From an uncultured Eubacteriales bacterium (GTDB lineage Bacteria > Bacillota > Clostridia > Lachnospirales > Lachnospiraceae), in the NCBI GenBank assembly GCA_949284175.1, contig CASDVE010000009.1, positions 1 to 64,000 on the forward strand: DNA of 64,000 nt, written 5' to 3'. Position numbers and translations under genes: made by a program. Within the stretch, counting starts at the first letter, position 1, and each line of letters begins with the position of its first letter. Positions 16,979 to 26,828 of the stretch are shown here, piece by piece. The notes under the pieces are model-generated. The model worked only from the letters and a program-made list of their open reading frames with translations, was not told where the DNA came from and searched no databases.

Positions 16979-17916
16979 TGAGAGTTGTTTTTATGGGTAC
17001 ACCGGATTTTGCGGTGCCAACATTGCAGACCTTATTGGAACATCATGAGGTATTAGCTGTTGTCACGCAGCCGGATAAGAGAAAAGGAAGAGGAAAAGCG
17101 ATGCAGTTTACTCCAGTGAAGGAAAAAGCGTTGGAGTATAACATCCCTGTGTATCAGCCAGTAAAAGTGAGAAATGATGAAGAATTTCTTGCTACCATGA
17201 AAGAGTTGAATCCAGACATTATTGTGGTTACCGCTTTTGGACAGATTTTGCCAGAAAGCATTTTAAACTTGCCAAAATATGGATGTATCAATGTGCATGC
17301 CTCTCTCTTGCCAAAATATCGTGGAGCAGGTCCCATTCAATGGGCGGTGATCAACGGGGAAAAAGAATCTGGTGTCACCATCATGTATATGGAAAAGGGG
17401 CTTGATACTGGCGATATGCTTGAAAAGGTAGTTGTGCCACTGGATCCGAAAGAAACAGGAGAAAGTCTGCATGACAAGCTATCTGTGGCTGGAAATGACA
17501 TCCTTTTAAAGGCGATGAAAGCCATTGAAGATGGAACGGCTGTAAGAGAAAAACAGGATGATAGTATGAGTACCTATGCACCGATGTTTGACAAAGCCAT
17601 GGGAGAAATTGATTGGACAAAGGATGCAAAAGAACTGGAGCGATTAATTCGTGGACTTTATCCATGGCCAAGTGCTTATACGCATTTTGGAACAAAAGTC
17701 ATGAAAGTCTTTTCTGCTGATGTGGTGGAACGACAGACAAAAGAAGTGGCTGGAACCATTGTGGAAGTGACCAAGGATAGCATAGTTGTTCAGGCAGGAA
17801 ACAACTGCCTTGCCTTAAAAGAGGTACAGTTAGAAGGAAAGAAACGCATGGAAGTAAAAGCATTTTTACTCGGTTATGCGATAAAAGTAGGAGAACAATT
17901 CAAAAAAGAGAAGTAA
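16978..17916 (+). CDS. fmt: Methionyl-tRNA formyltransferase
   Basis: A 312-residue enzyme that formylates Met-tRNA(fMet) with 10-formyl-THF, the opposite partner of the deformylase just upstream. The start MRVVFMGTPDFAVPTLQ is typical. CINVHASLLPKYRGAGPIQWAVINGE holds the catalytic Asn-His region, and GLDTGDML the conserved Asp. The C-terminal OB-like tRNA-binding domain begins near residue 205. Its ATG shares a base with the def stop, so translation is coupled. rsmB follows 9 bases later. Confidence 0.96.
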   Translation: MRVVFMGTPDFAVPTLQTLLEHHEVLAVVTQPDKRKGRGKAMQFTPVKEKALEYNIPVYQPVKVRNDEEFLATMKELNPDIIVVTAFGQILPESILNLPKYGCINVHASLLPKYRGAGPIQWAVINGEKESGVTIMYMEKGLDTGDMLEKVVVPLDPKETGESLHDKLSVAGNDILLKAMKAIEDGTAVREKQDDSMSTYAPMFDKAMGEIDWTKDAKELERLIRGLYPWPSAYTHFGTKVMKVFSADVVERQTKEVAGTIVEVTKDSIVVQAGNNCLALKEVQLEGKKRMEVKAFLLGYAIKVGEQFKKEK

Positions 17917-17925
17917 GGAGTTATT

Positions 17926-19281
17926 ATGGCAGGACAGACCAATGAAAGAGAAGTGATTCTTGATATTTTACTTGATATTGATAAAGAAAAAACATATAGC
18001 CATATTGCAATTTCTGAAACTCTTAGAAATTATCAATTTTTGGATAAAAAGGTGCGTGCATTTATAACAAGAGTGGTGGAGGGAACGGTGGAATATCAGT
18101 TGCGTCTTGACTATATGCTCAACCAATTTTCCAAAATTAAGATAAATAAATGTAAGCCGGTGATTCGGAATTTGTTGCGGATGACAGCTTATCAAATTTG
18201 TTTTTTACAACAAGTTCCAGACTCTGCCGCGTGCAATGAAGCAGTAAAGTTAGCAAAAAAGAGAGGATTTTCCTCTCTTTCCGGCTTTGTAAATGGCGTT
18301 CTTAGAAACTTATCAAGACAAAAAGAAGAGATTGTGTACCCAGAAGAAGCAAAAGACCCAGTGAAATATTTATCCATCTTTTATTCCATGCCAGAGTGGA
18401 TTGTAAAAGAATGGCTTGCCGTATACGATTATGAAACAGTGAAAACAATGCTAAAGACCTTTTTAGAGGAAAATCAAACGACCATTCGCTGTAACACATC
18501 AAAGATAAAAAAAGAAGAATTAAGACAGAGATTAGAAGAAGAAGGCATTACGGTTACGCCTTGTGAGTATGTAGAGGAAGCCTATCATATTAGCAACTAC
18601 AATTATATGCAGAAAATTAAAGCATTTAAAGAAGGGCTATTTCAAGTACAAGATCAAAGCTCCATGCTTGTTGTGAAAACGGCAATGCCAGAACAAGGAA
18701 ATAAAGTGATTGATGTCTGTGCAGCTCCTGGAGGAAAAAGTTTTCACTGTGCAGAAGAGCTAAAAGGAACAGGGCTTGTGATTGCAAGGGATGTGACGGA
18801 CTATAAAGTCCAACTAATGGAAGAAAACTTAAAGAGAACAGAATATCAAAACATTAGAATTGAAAAGCAAGATGCTCTTTCCTTTGTGAAAGAGGATGAA
18901 AAGACAGCGGATCTTGTCATTGCGGATCTTCCTTGTTCTGGGCTTGGAATTTTAGGGAAGAAGAACGATATTAAATATAAAATGTCAAAAGAACAGCAAA
19001 AAGAGCTTGTAGCATTACAAAGAGAGATTTTATCGGTTGTATGGAAGTATGTAAAAGTAGGTGGAACGCTATTATATAGCACTTGTACCATCAACCAAGA
19101 AGAAAATGAAGAAAATCGTAAGTGGATTCTTGAGAATCTTCCTTTTGAGCCGGTAAGCCTTGATTCGGCATTACCAAATGCACTAAAGAGCGAAACAACA
19201 AAAGATGGATATTTACAGTTGTTGCCGGGCATTCATAAATGTGATGGATTTTTCATTGCGAAATTCACAAGAAAATCATGA
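17926..19281 (+). CDS. rsmB: 16S rRNA m5C967 methyltransferase
   Basis: A 451-residue enzyme with an N-terminal NusB-like helical domain (about 1-150) and a C-terminal Rossmann methyltransferase domain. SAM-binding motif VIDVCAAPGGKSFHCAEEL, catalytic cysteines in ADLPCSGLG and YSTCTINQEENE, and the final DGFFIAKF are all present. It methylates cytosine 967 (E. coli numbering) of 16S rRNA. GGAGTTATT before the ATG gives a fair ribosome site. Position between fmt and rlmN is conserved in Firmicutes. Confidence 0.95.
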   Translation: MAGQTNEREVILDILLDIDKEKTYSHIAISETLRNYQFLDKKVRAFITRVVEGTVEYQLRLDYMLNQFSKIKINKCKPVIRNLLRMTAYQICFLQQVPDSAACNEAVKLAKKRGFSSLSGFVNGVLRNLSRQKEEIVYPEEAKDPVKYLSIFYSMPEWIVKEWLAVYDYETVKTMLKTFLEENQTTIRCNTSKIKKEELRQRLEEEGITVTPCEYVEEAYHISNYNYMQKIKAFKEGLFQVQDQSSMLVVKTAMPEQGNKVIDVCAAPGGKSFHCAEELKGTGLVIARDVTDYKVQLMEENLKRTEYQNIRIEKQDALSFVKEDEKTADLVIADLPCSGLGILGKKNDIKYKMSKEQQKELVALQREILSVVWKYVKVGGTLLYSTCTINQEENEENRKWILENLPFEPVSLDSALPNALKSETTKDGYLQLLPGIHKCDGFFIAKFTRKS

Positions 19282-19309
19282 GAAAGTGATAAAATAGAAA
19301 GGGAAGTAT

Positions 19310-20374
19310 ATGCCACAACAAATACAATATGATTTAAAGTCATTGACGCTAACAGAACTAGAAGCATTAATCGAACAATTAGGAGAAAAGAAATTTCGTG
19401 CAGGACAAGTATATGGCTGGTTGCATCAAAAATTAGTGCAGGATTTAGAAGAAATGGGGAATGTTCCTAAAAAATTGCGTGAACAATTAAAAGAAGCAGT
19501 TGGTTTTTATTCCATTAGGGAGCTAGACCGTCTTGTATCAGAAATTGATGGAACGAGCAAGTTTATTTTTGCTCTTCATGATGGAAGTGTAATAGAAAGT
19601 GTGCTTATGAAGTATAAACATGGAAATTCTGTTTGTATTTCTTCTCAAGTTGGATGCCGAATGGGATGTCGCTTTTGTGCTTCCACATTGGATGGACTTT
19701 CAAGAAATTTACTTCCATCAGAAATGCTTGATCAGATCTACTACATTCAAAGAGCCACAGGAGAGCGAGTTTCCAACATTGTCATCATGGGAACAGGAGA
19801 GCCGTTTGATAATTTTGATCATGTGATGAGATTTCTTTCTTTGATCACAGATGAAAAAGGACTCAATCTAAGTCAAAGAAATATTACAATTTCAACTTGT
19901 GGTCTGGTACCTAGAATTAGACAGTTTGCCGATCGACAGATGCAGTGTAATTTAGCGATTTCCCTTCATGCACCAAATGATGAAATGAGAAGAGAGCTGA
20001 TGCCGATTGCCAACAGCTATACGATTGATGAAATCATAGAGGCGTGTGAGTATTTCTTTGAAAAAACCGGAAGAAGAATTACCTTTGAATACAGTCTTGT
20101 GGCAGGTGTCAATGATAAACCAGAACACGCAAAGTTGCTTATCAAGCGGTTACGCCATTTAAACTGTCATGTTAATCTTATTCCAGTCAATCCGATTAAA
20201 GAAAGAGATTACAAGCAGTCAACGGCGGATTCTATTAAAGAGTTCAAGAATCTGCTTGAAAAAAATCGCATAAATGTTACTATTAGAAGGGAAATGGGTC
20301 GTGATATTCAAGCGGCTTGTGGACAGTTAAGAAGAAAATATACGAATGGAAATCAGACCGGAGAATGCTTGTAA
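19310..20374 (+). CDS. rlmN: Dual-specificity 23S rRNA A2503 / tRNA A37 methyltransferase
   Basis: A 354-residue radical-SAM enzyme that adds a C2 methyl to adenosine. The 4Fe-4S motif is CRMGCRFC (Cys116, 120, 123), and the methyl-carrying cysteine is Cys337 in AACGQLRRK. GTGEPFDNFDHV and STCGLVPRIR are family motifs. The short N-terminal HhH-like domain spans about 1-95. Cfr resistance enzymes are related, but the operon context and overall sequence fit RlmN. GAAAGGGAAG before the ATG is the ribosome site. Confidence 0.95.
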   Translation: MPQQIQYDLKSLTLTELEALIEQLGEKKFRAGQVYGWLHQKLVQDLEEMGNVPKKLREQLKEAVGFYSIRELDRLVSEIDGTSKFIFALHDGSVIESVLMKYKHGNSVCISSQVGCRMGCRFCASTLDGLSRNLLPSEMLDQIYYIQRATGERVSNIVIMGTGEPFDNFDHVMRFLSLITDEKGLNLSQRNITISTCGLVPRIRQFADRQMQCNLAISLHAPNDEMRRELMPIANSYTIDEIIEACEYFFEKTGRRITFEYSLVAGVNDKPEHAKLLIKRLRHLNCHVNLIPVNPIKERDYKQSTADSIKEFKNLLEKNRINVTIRREMGRDIQAACGQLRRKYTNGNQTGECL

Positions 20375-20429
20375 AAAAGAGGGTTTTTGAATCGGTCTTG
20401 AACAAAAAGTAACAGGTAGGAGGAAGAAC

Positions 20430-21149
20430 ATGAGGTCATATGGGGTTACGGACATAGGACGTAATAGAAACATGAATCAGGATTATATTTTTTATTCTGA
20501 TGAACCGGTTGGTATGCTCCCAAATCTATACATTGTAGCAGATGGTATGGGAGGACATAAGGCAGGAGATTATGCTTCTTCCTTTTCCGTGGAACGTTTT
20601 GTAGAACTGGTTCGGGAAAGGAAAGACAGTCACATGGTTCTCGTTATGCGAGAAGCGATAGAGATTGTTAATGAAGAACTCCTTATGAAATCAGCCGAAA
20701 ATGAAGATTACAAGGGACTGGGTACTACATTTGTGGCTGCCGTTATTGACGGTACTACAATGTATGTAATGAATATTGGAGATAGTAGGCTCTATGTTGC
20801 TGGAAAAAAACTTGTTCAGATTACGATGGATCATTCTCTTGTGGAAGAAATGATAAGAAGCGGTGGTCTTAATCGAGAAGAAGCGAGAAATCATCCAGTA
20901 AAAAATGTCATTACGCGTGCAGTCGGTGCAGAAAAACAGATTATTCCTGACTTCTTTGAAGTATTATTGCAGAAACAAGAACATATATTGTTATGTTCCG
21001 ATGGCTTGACGAACATGGTGGATGATGATGAGATCATGGAAATTATGGAAGAACAAAAAGAAGTAGAACCGATTGTACATAAGCTGGTAGAACGTGCTAA
21101 TTTTTATGGAGGACGTGATAATATCAGTGCCATTGTAATCATGGAATAA
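20430..21149 (+). CDS. prpC: PP2C-family protein Ser/Thr phosphatase
   Basis: A 239-residue Mn2+/Mg2+-dependent phosphatase, cytosolic, and the partner of the PASTA kinase next to it. Motifs in order are VTDIGRNRNMNQD, VADGMGGHKAGDYAS, GTTFVAAVIDGTTMYVMNIGDSRLYV, ITRAVG, and LLCSDGLTNMVDDDEI, ending with GGRDNISAIVI. These hold all the usual metal-binding Asp residues. TAGGAGGAAG before the ATG is a strong site. The kinase starts 17 bases after the stop. Confidence 0.95.
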   Translation: MRSYGVTDIGRNRNMNQDYIFYSDEPVGMLPNLYIVADGMGGHKAGDYASSFSVERFVELVRERKDSHMVLVMREAIEIVNEELLMKSAENEDYKGLGTTFVAAVIDGTTMYVMNIGDSRLYVAGKKLVQITMDHSLVEEMIRSGGLNREEARNHPVKNVITRAVGAEKQIIPDFFEVLLQKQEHILLCSDGLTNMVDDDEIMEIMEEQKEVEPIVHKLVERANFYGGRDNISAIVIME

Positions 21150-21166
21150 TAAAACGAGGTGAAAAT

Positions 21167-23386
21167 ATGTTAAAACCAGGAGATATCATAGGGGAGCGCT
21201 ATGAGATTTTGGAATTGCTCGGTTCCGGTGGTATGGCGTATGTATATAAGGCGAAATGTCATAAGTTAAACCGTTTCGTAGCAATTAAAATTTTAAAACC
21301 AGAATTTAGAACAGATGCTGTTTTTTTACAAAAATTTCAAGTAGAGGCACAAGCAGCGGCAGCCCTTTCCCATCCAAACATCGTAAATGTCTATGATGTT
21401 GGAGAAGAAGGCGATTTATTTTATATCGTTATGGAATTTGTCGATGGCATCACATTAAAACAGTATATCATCCAAAAGGGAAGACTTTATCCAAAAGAAG
21501 CAGTGGAAATTGCACTTTATATCGCTTCTGGAATCCAAGCTGCTCATGGACGCCATACCATTCATCGGGATATTAAACCACAAAATATTTTAGTTGGAAG
21601 AAATGGGGATGTAAAAGTCACAGATTTTGGAATCGCAAGAGCTGCCAGTGCCAATACTATCACATCCACAGATTCTGCCATTGGTTCTGTTCATTATATT
21701 TCGCCAGAGCAGGCAAGAGGTGGTTATTCTGATGAACGAAGTGACATCTATTCTCTTGGTGTTACAATGTACGAGATGGTGACAGGGCGTGTACCGTTTG
21801 ATGGGGAAAATAATGTTTCGGTTGCCCTTGCCCATATTCAAAAAGAGGCAGTACCGGTTTGTGATTATTATGAGGATATTCCAGTCAGCCTTGAAAAAAT
21901 TATTATTAAGGCAATGCAAAAGAAACCAGAGCGAAGATATCAAACGATACAAGAATTGATTCTGGATTTAAAAAGAGTGTTTTTAGAACCAGAGGGCGAT
22001 TATGTGCGGATAGCACCAATTTTAAATGATTCTCCAACGATTATGATGTCAGAGGAGGAAAGAAGCAAAATAAAAGCTGGAGTGAAAAACGAAGATCAAA
22101 TCGAAGTATTTCCAGTGAATCCAGACAATCCGTATGAAAAAGAACAAGAAGTGCCTCATAAAAGAAAAGCAAAGAATCAATACGAAGAAAGACCTCTTCC
22201 TATGAGAAACCAAGATACGGATGAAGAAGAGGATTATGAGGAGGAATACGAAGAAGAGTACGAAGAAAGAGAGCTTGATGATCCAGAAGAAAAAGAAGGC
22301 ATGGATCCAAAACTGGAACGCCTTGTATTTATTCTAGGGATTGCAGCAGCAGTACTAGTTGCCCTCTTTGTGATCTTTATGATAGGAAAAGGTTTGAATC
22401 TATTTGGAACGAGCAAAGGACAAGGAAGTCATGGAGTGACTACAACCACTACGGAAGCGATCACAACAGAAACAACAACAGAAGATACAGAAACAACAAC
22501 AGAAGAAGAAACAGTTGCTATGATCAATCTTGTTGGAAAGAAGTTTGATGATGCTCAAAGAGAATTGGAACAAATTGGACTTTCCTTTGCACAGCCAACC
22601 TATGTTTCTTCTGATACGTATGAGGCAGGCTATATTATAGAGCAAGATATAAAAAGTGGAGAAATGGTGACAAAGGGAACGCAAGTTCATGTGACCATCA
22701 GTCAAGGTTCTGAAAATGTAACCGTTCCAGATTTTAGAGGAGAAACGAAAGAGTCTGCACAATCCCTGGCTAGCGATTATAATGTGAGAGTGTCTTTTAA
22801 ATCAGAGTACAATGATGATGTGGAAGCTGGTGAAGTCTTTGAACAAAGTATTTCAGAAGGCACAAAAGTGAAACCAGGAACAACCATCACATTGACCATC
22901 AGTCTAGGAAAAGAAGAAGTGAAGATTAAAGTGCAAGACTTTAAGGATATGTCAAAAGCAGATGCTCAAGAACTGGCAAGACAGTTCGGTCTTGTTTTAA
23001 AACCAGTGGAGCAGTATAGCGATTACACAGAAGGCTTGATCTATGATCAAGATATTAAAGCAGGAACAGAAGTGGAAGAAGGCACAGTGATTACTGTCTA
23101 TATCAGCAAAGGAAAAGAGCCAGTTGTGGAATATGAAGGTTCTGTTACATTGACACAAGGAGCAAACCCTTTTGTGGAAGGGGAAGAAGGAAATGAAAAA
23201 GGAAATGTAAAAGTCATTGCTGATCAGGATGGAGAAGAACAGATTATCTTCTCAGGAGTTTTAAGCTATGCGGATTTCCCTAAAACAATTACATTTAAAA
23301 GCCACAGCAATGCACAGGCACACATTTATATGCTTGTCAATGGAGAGCAGGTAGTTGGTGCAGAGTGGGTTGTGAATATGGAATAG
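21167..23386 (+). CDS. prkC: PASTA-domain Ser/Thr protein kinase
   Basis: A 739-residue membrane kinase that senses cell-wall fragments. The kinase domain (1-270) has the glycine loop GSGGMAYVYK, Lys41, HRD (133-135) and DFG (153-155). An acidic juxtamembrane stretch with EEYEEE repeats precedes the membrane helix at about 386-409. Outside come a Thr/Glu-rich linker and three PASTA repeats (roughly 450-515, 516-583, 584-650), each ending in a T-I-S-x-G type motif. A final 85-residue beta-rich module, with YEGSVTLTQGANPF and IYMLVNGEQVVGAEWVV, resembles the Ig-like tail of some PrkC proteins. It is co-transcribed with prpC and rsgA. Confidence 0.95.
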   Translation: MLKPGDIIGERYEILELLGSGGMAYVYKAKCHKLNRFVAIKILKPEFRTDAVFLQKFQVEAQAAAALSHPNIVNVYDVGEEGDLFYIVMEFVDGITLKQYIIQKGRLYPKEAVEIALYIASGIQAAHGRHTIHRDIKPQNILVGRNGDVKVTDFGIARAASANTITSTDSAIGSVHYISPEQARGGYSDERSDIYSLGVTMYEMVTGRVPFDGENNVSVALAHIQKEAVPVCDYYEDIPVSLEKIIIKAMQKKPERRYQTIQELILDLKRVFLEPEGDYVRIAPILNDSPTIMMSEEERSKIKAGVKNEDQIEVFPVNPDNPYEKEQEVPHKRKAKNQYEERPLPMRNQDTDEEEDYEEEYEEEYEERELDDPEEKEGMDPKLERLVFILGIAAAVLVALFVIFMIGKGLNLFGTSKGQGSHGVTTTTTEAITTETTTEDTETTTEEETVAMINLVGKKFDDAQRELEQIGLSFAQPTYVSSDTYEAGYIIEQDIKSGEMVTKGTQVHVTISQGSENVTVPDFRGETKESAQSLASDYNVRVSFKSEYNDDVEAGEVFEQSISEGTKVKPGTTITLTISLGKEEVKIKVQDFKDMSKADAQELARQFGLVLKPVEQYSDYTEGLIYDQDIKAGTEVEEGTVITVYISKGKEPVVEYEGSVTLTQGANPFVEGEEGNEKGNVKVIADQDGEEQIIFSGVLSYADFPKTITFKSHSNAQAHIYMLVNGEQVVGAEWVVNME

Positions 23387-23395
23387 GAGTGGCGA

Positions 23396-24274
23396 ATGGA
23401 AGGAAAAATTGTAAAAGGAATTGCTGGATTTTATTATGTGCATGTTGTAGGACATGGACTTTATGAATGCAAAGCGAAAGGCATTTTTAGAAAACGTAAG
23501 ATTAAACCTCTCATCGGGGATAATGTAAAAATTGATGTTCTGGATGAGAAAGAAATGACAGGGAATATCATAGAGATTTTGGAACGAAAAAATGAATTGA
23601 TCCGTCCAGCTGTATCCAATATCGATCAAGCCATGGTAATTTTTGCAGCAGCAGAGCCAAATCCCAATTTCAACTTACTTGACCGGTTTCTCCTGCTTAT
23701 GGGTAAGCAGGAGGTTCCCGTCATCATTTGCTTTAACAAACGAGATATTGTTGGCGAAAAAGAATTGGGGCTTCTCTATGAAACTTATGAAAAATGTGGA
23801 TATCGTATTTTATTCACAAGCACCTATACGGAGGAAGGAATGGAGCTTGTAAGAGAACAGCTAGAGGGTAAGACGACGGTATTAGCAGGACCATCTGGTG
23901 TTGGGAAGTCTTCCATGATGAATCTTTTACAACCAAAAGCCCATATGGAAACGGGAGAGGTGAGTGAAAAGATTAAACGGGGTCGCCATACAACAAGGCA
24001 TTCGGAGATCATTCACATTGAGGGAAATACGTATGTGATGGACACTCCAGGTTTTAGCTCGATTTGGATCGATCAATTTGAGAAAGAAGAGCTAAAAGAT
24101 TATTTTACAGAGTTTTTAGAGTTTGAACCGGACTGCAAGTTTCAAGGTTGTGTTCATATCAATGAACCAATTTGTGGAGTAAAACAGGCGTTAGCAGAAG
24201 GTAAGATCAGCAAAATTCGTTATGAAAACTATGTGAATCTTTATGAAGAACTGAAAGAAAAGAGGAAATATTAA
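23396..24274 (+). CDS. rsgA: Ribosome small-subunit-dependent GTPase A
   Basis: A 292-residue circularly permuted GTPase that acts late in 30S assembly. The N-terminal OB domain (1-75) is followed by the G4 motif NKRD, then G1 GPSGVGKSSMMNLL and G3 DTPGFSS, the permuted order that defines the family. A C-terminal zinc knuckle, CKFQGCVHINEPICGVKQAL, has the expected Cys-His-Cys spacing. It begins 10 bases after prkC and ends 1 base before rpe. The order prkC-rsgA-rpe-thiN is the Bacillus order. Confidence 0.96.
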   Translation: MEGKIVKGIAGFYYVHVVGHGLYECKAKGIFRKRKIKPLIGDNVKIDVLDEKEMTGNIIEILERKNELIRPAVSNIDQAMVIFAAAEPNPNFNLLDRFLLLMGKQEVPVIICFNKRDIVGEKELGLLYETYEKCGYRILFTSTYTEEGMELVREQLEGKTTVLAGPSGVGKSSMMNLLQPKAHMETGEVSEKIKRGRHTTRHSEIIHIEGNTYVMDTPGFSSIWIDQFEKEELKDYFTEFLEFEPDCKFQGCVHINEPICGVKQALAEGKISKIRYENYVNLYEELKEKRKY

Positions 24275-24275
24275 T

Positions 24276-24947
24276 ATGTACAAGTTAGCACCATCAATTT
24301 TATCAGCCGATTTTGGAAATCTTGCAAGGGATATCAAGACGATTGAAGGAGCGGGAGCAGATTGGGTTCATATTGACATGATGGATGGAATGTTCGTTCC
24401 TAACATTTCGTTTGGATTTCCTGTTATGAAATCCATTCGTCCAGTAACCGATATGGTCTTTGATGCCCACCTTATGGTGGAAGAGCCAGGACGCTATATT
24501 GAAGAATGTAAAAATGCAGGAGCGGATTTAATTTGCGTTCATGCCGAGGCTTGTAAGCACTTAAATCGCACGATTATGCAGATTAAGGAAAGCGGATTAA
24601 AAGCAGGAGTAGCTTTAAATCCAGCAACACCACTTTCTGTTTTGGAATATGTGATAGAGTATCTTGACATGGTGCTTATCATGACAGTCAATCCAGGGTT
24701 TGGCGGACAGAGTTTTATTGAAAATAGCATTCGAAAAATTAAAGAAGTTCGCCAAATGGCAAAGGAAAAAGGAGTTGCATCTATTGATATTGAAGTGGAT
24801 GGAGGGGTTACGCCAAGCAATGTTGGAGAACTGATTGAAGCGGGAGCCAATATTTTTGTTGCGGGTTCTGCTGTCTTTAAAGGAGATGTGGAGAAAAACA
24901 TTGCGGATTTTAAAGCCGTATTTGCTAAGTACGGTGACAAAGAATGA
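24276..24947 (+). CDS. rpe: Ribulose-phosphate 3-epimerase
   Basis: A 223-residue TIM-barrel enzyme that interconverts ribulose 5-phosphate and xylulose 5-phosphate in the pentose phosphate pathway. Motifs are APSILSADFGNLARDI, VHIDMMDGMFVPNISFG with metal-binding His and Asp, FDAHLMVEEP, VNPGFGGQSFI, and IEVDGGVTPSN, followed by GANIFVAGSAVF. It abuts rsgA (1 base) and overlaps thiN by 4 bases (ATGA), so the three are translated as a unit. Confidence 0.96.
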   Translation: MYKLAPSILSADFGNLARDIKTIEGAGADWVHIDMMDGMFVPNISFGFPVMKSIRPVTDMVFDAHLMVEEPGRYIEECKNAGADLICVHAEACKHLNRTIMQIKESGLKAGVALNPATPLSVLEYVIEYLDMVLIMTVNPGFGGQSFIENSIRKIKEVRQMAKEKGVASIDIEVDGGVTPSNVGELIEAGANIFVAGSAVFKGDVEKNIADFKAVFAKYGDKE

Positions 24948-25588
24948 AAGTCTTAATCATCACAGGTGGGAGATTTGATAAGAATACGGCAAAAGAGTAT
25001 CTAAACAGTCACAAGTTCGATTATGTGATCACCGCTGATGGTGGGACAGCCTATGCAAAGTCAATTGGTATAATGCCCGATCTTTTATTGGGAGATTTTG
25101 ACACGTTAAAGGCAGAAGTTTTGGAGGAATATAAAAATAAGGGAATTGAACTTATGAGATTTCCAACAAAAAAGGATTATACTGATACTCATTTGGCTCT
25201 TAAAACAGCTTTAGAAAAACAACCTGATGATATTGTGATTTTAGGCGGAATTGGAACGAGGATGGATCACACCCTTGCCAATATTGGTCTTTTGACTCTT
25301 GCCTTAGAACAAGGTGTTTCTGCTCAAATCATAGATTCTAATAATCGAATCCGAATGATAAAGGATTCTCTCGTTTTAGAAAAGAAAGATGCTTTTGGAA
25401 AATATGTTTCGTTAATTCCTTATACAGAAAAGGTGACAGGAATTGACTTAGAAGGATTTTTATATCCTTTGCATGACGCAGAACTTTGCATCGGAATCAG
25501 TCAGGGAATTAGCAATGAGCTGGTAGAAGAACAGGGAAAAATTTCGATTAAGAGCGGGCAATTGCTCGTCATCGAATCCCGAGATTAA
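24944..25588 (+). CDS. thiN: Thiamine pyrophosphokinase
   Basis: A 214-residue enzyme that converts thiamine and ATP to TPP. The motifs are the N-terminal VITADGGTAYAKSIGIMPDLLLGDFDTL, with the catalytic Asp cluster, PTKKDYTDTHLALKTAL, and ILGGIGTRMDHTLANIGLL. The C-terminal beta domain binds thiamine (GISNEL). The start overlaps the end of rpe. It closes the conserved core operon; the next gene follows after 13 bases and is probably on the same transcript. Confidence 0.94.
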   Translation: MKVLIITGGRFDKNTAKEYLNSHKFDYVITADGGTAYAKSIGIMPDLLLGDFDTLKAEVLEEYKNKGIELMRFPTKKDYTDTHLALKTALEKQPDDIVILGGIGTRMDHTLANIGLLTLALEQGVSAQIIDSNNRIRMIKDSLVLEKKDAFGKYVSLIPYTEKVTGIDLEGFLYPLHDAELCIGISQGISNELVEEQGKISIKSGQLLVIESRD

Positions 25589-25601
25589 GTGAGGAAATAG
25601 C

Positions 25602-26828
25602 ATGGCAAACGAAAAAGAAAAGAAGAAAACAAAAAAGAAAGTGAGCACTCTTAAAATCGCTGGAATTACATTTTTAATGCTCATAGCAATTGTAGTTGGC
25701 GGAGGATATGGGTATGTCAATTATCTAGTATCCCTTACAAATACTCCGACAAAGGAGGAATTTGATCAAAAAAATATTGTACAAAATGAAGGTGTAGAAA
25801 CAAAGGAAGAGTATTGGACATGTGCAGTTTTTGGTGTGGATGCGAGAGATTCCACATTGGGAAAAGGCAATCGTTCAGATTCTGTTATCTTGGCATCCTT
25901 GAATTTAAAAACAAACGAAGTCACACTCACTTCTATTTATCGAGATACTTTAGTGGATATTCCAGGATATGGATATGATAAGTTAACACATGCCTATGCC
26001 TTTGGGGGGCCAGAACTAGCGATTAGCACATTGAATCATAACTTCGATTTGGACATCAAAGACTATGTGACAGTGAATTTTGCGGTAGCAGAGGATATTG
26101 TCGATTTGTTAGGTGGAGTTGAGATTGATGTGCAACCGAATGAGGTTAAATGGTTGAATGGATATGTTCGTTCTTTAGCAAGAGAAGGGGCGGATACCAA
26201 TGTAAAATATATTGATGGTCCTGGGCGTCAGACGCTGACAGGAAGTCAAGCGGTTGCATACTCCAGAATCCGTTATACAGGCGGTGGCGATTATAAGAGA
26301 GCAAAACGTCAAAGAACTGTTTTAAATGCCACATTTGAAAAAGCGAAAACTTGTAGTATTGGAACGCTAAATCAAGTGATTCAGACTATGTTTTCTCATA
26401 TTAATACAAATTTAACGGTTCCTGATATGTTAGGTCTTGCAAAAGATATTACAAGTTATCAGATCAAAGACAGTCAGGGATTTCCATATCATACAAAAAA
26501 TGCGAGGGTGAATACGTATTCTTATCAGGATAGTAAGATTGCGGTTGATATTCCAACCATGCTTGCAGAAGATTTAAAGACGCTCCATTATCAACTCTAT
26601 GGAGAAGGAGCTCCAAGTACAGTGGAAGCTCCAAGCGATTCCTATTTAGAAGAGGACAATGGAGTGGCAAATAAAAATAATGGATATGGGGCTGGACAGA
26701 GTACAGAAGAAGGAAGCACTGAAGCGACACAAGTGAATCCAGATCCAGAAAAACAATATAGTCCATCCAGTGAAGTACAAGGGATTAGTGATTATTTAGC
26801 ACAACAAGCAAATGGACTTGGATACTAA
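25602..26828 (+). CDS. LytR-CpsA-Psr family cell-wall glycopolymer transferase
   Basis: A 408-residue membrane-anchored protein. After a Lys-rich start comes one membrane helix (about 20-42), then the extracellular LCP domain with CAVFGVDARDS, NRSDSVILASLN, TSIYRDTLVDIPG, and the C-terminal motif AYSRIRYTGGGDYKRAKRQRTVL. The Asp and Arg residues bind the polyprenyl-pyrophosphate donor. LCP enzymes attach teichoic acids, capsule or other glycopolymers to peptidoglycan. The last 60 residues are low-complexity, rich in Glu, Ser and Asn. A strong terminator follows right after the stop. Confidence 0.92.
   Translation: MANEKEKKKTKKKVSTLKIAGITFLMLIAIVVGGGYGYVNYLVSLTNTPTKEEFDQKNIVQNEGVETKEEYWTCAVFGVDARDSTLGKGNRSDSVILASLNLKTNEVTLTSIYRDTLVDIPGYGYDKLTHAYAFGGPELAISTLNHNFDLDIKDYVTVNFAVAEDIVDLLGGVEIDVQPNEVKWLNGYVRSLAREGADTNVKYIDGPGRQTLTGSQAVAYSRIRYTGGGDYKRAKRQRTVLNATFEKAKTCSIGTLNQVIQTMFSHINTNLTVPDMLGLAKDITSYQIKDSQGFPYHTKNARVNTYSYQDSKIAVDIPTMLAEDLKTLHYQLYGEGAPSTVEAPSDSYLEEDNGVANKNNGYGAGQSTEEGSTEATQVNPDPEKQYSPSSEVQGISDYLAQQANGLGY

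Noticed and set aside
18846..19232. 128-codon minus-strand frame inside rsmB
   Set aside because: Shadow of the conserved methyltransferase domain.
19310..20374. Cfr-type antibiotic resistance methyltransferase
   Set aside because: The gene is in the conserved rsmB-rlmN-prpC order and its length and sequence fit RlmN.
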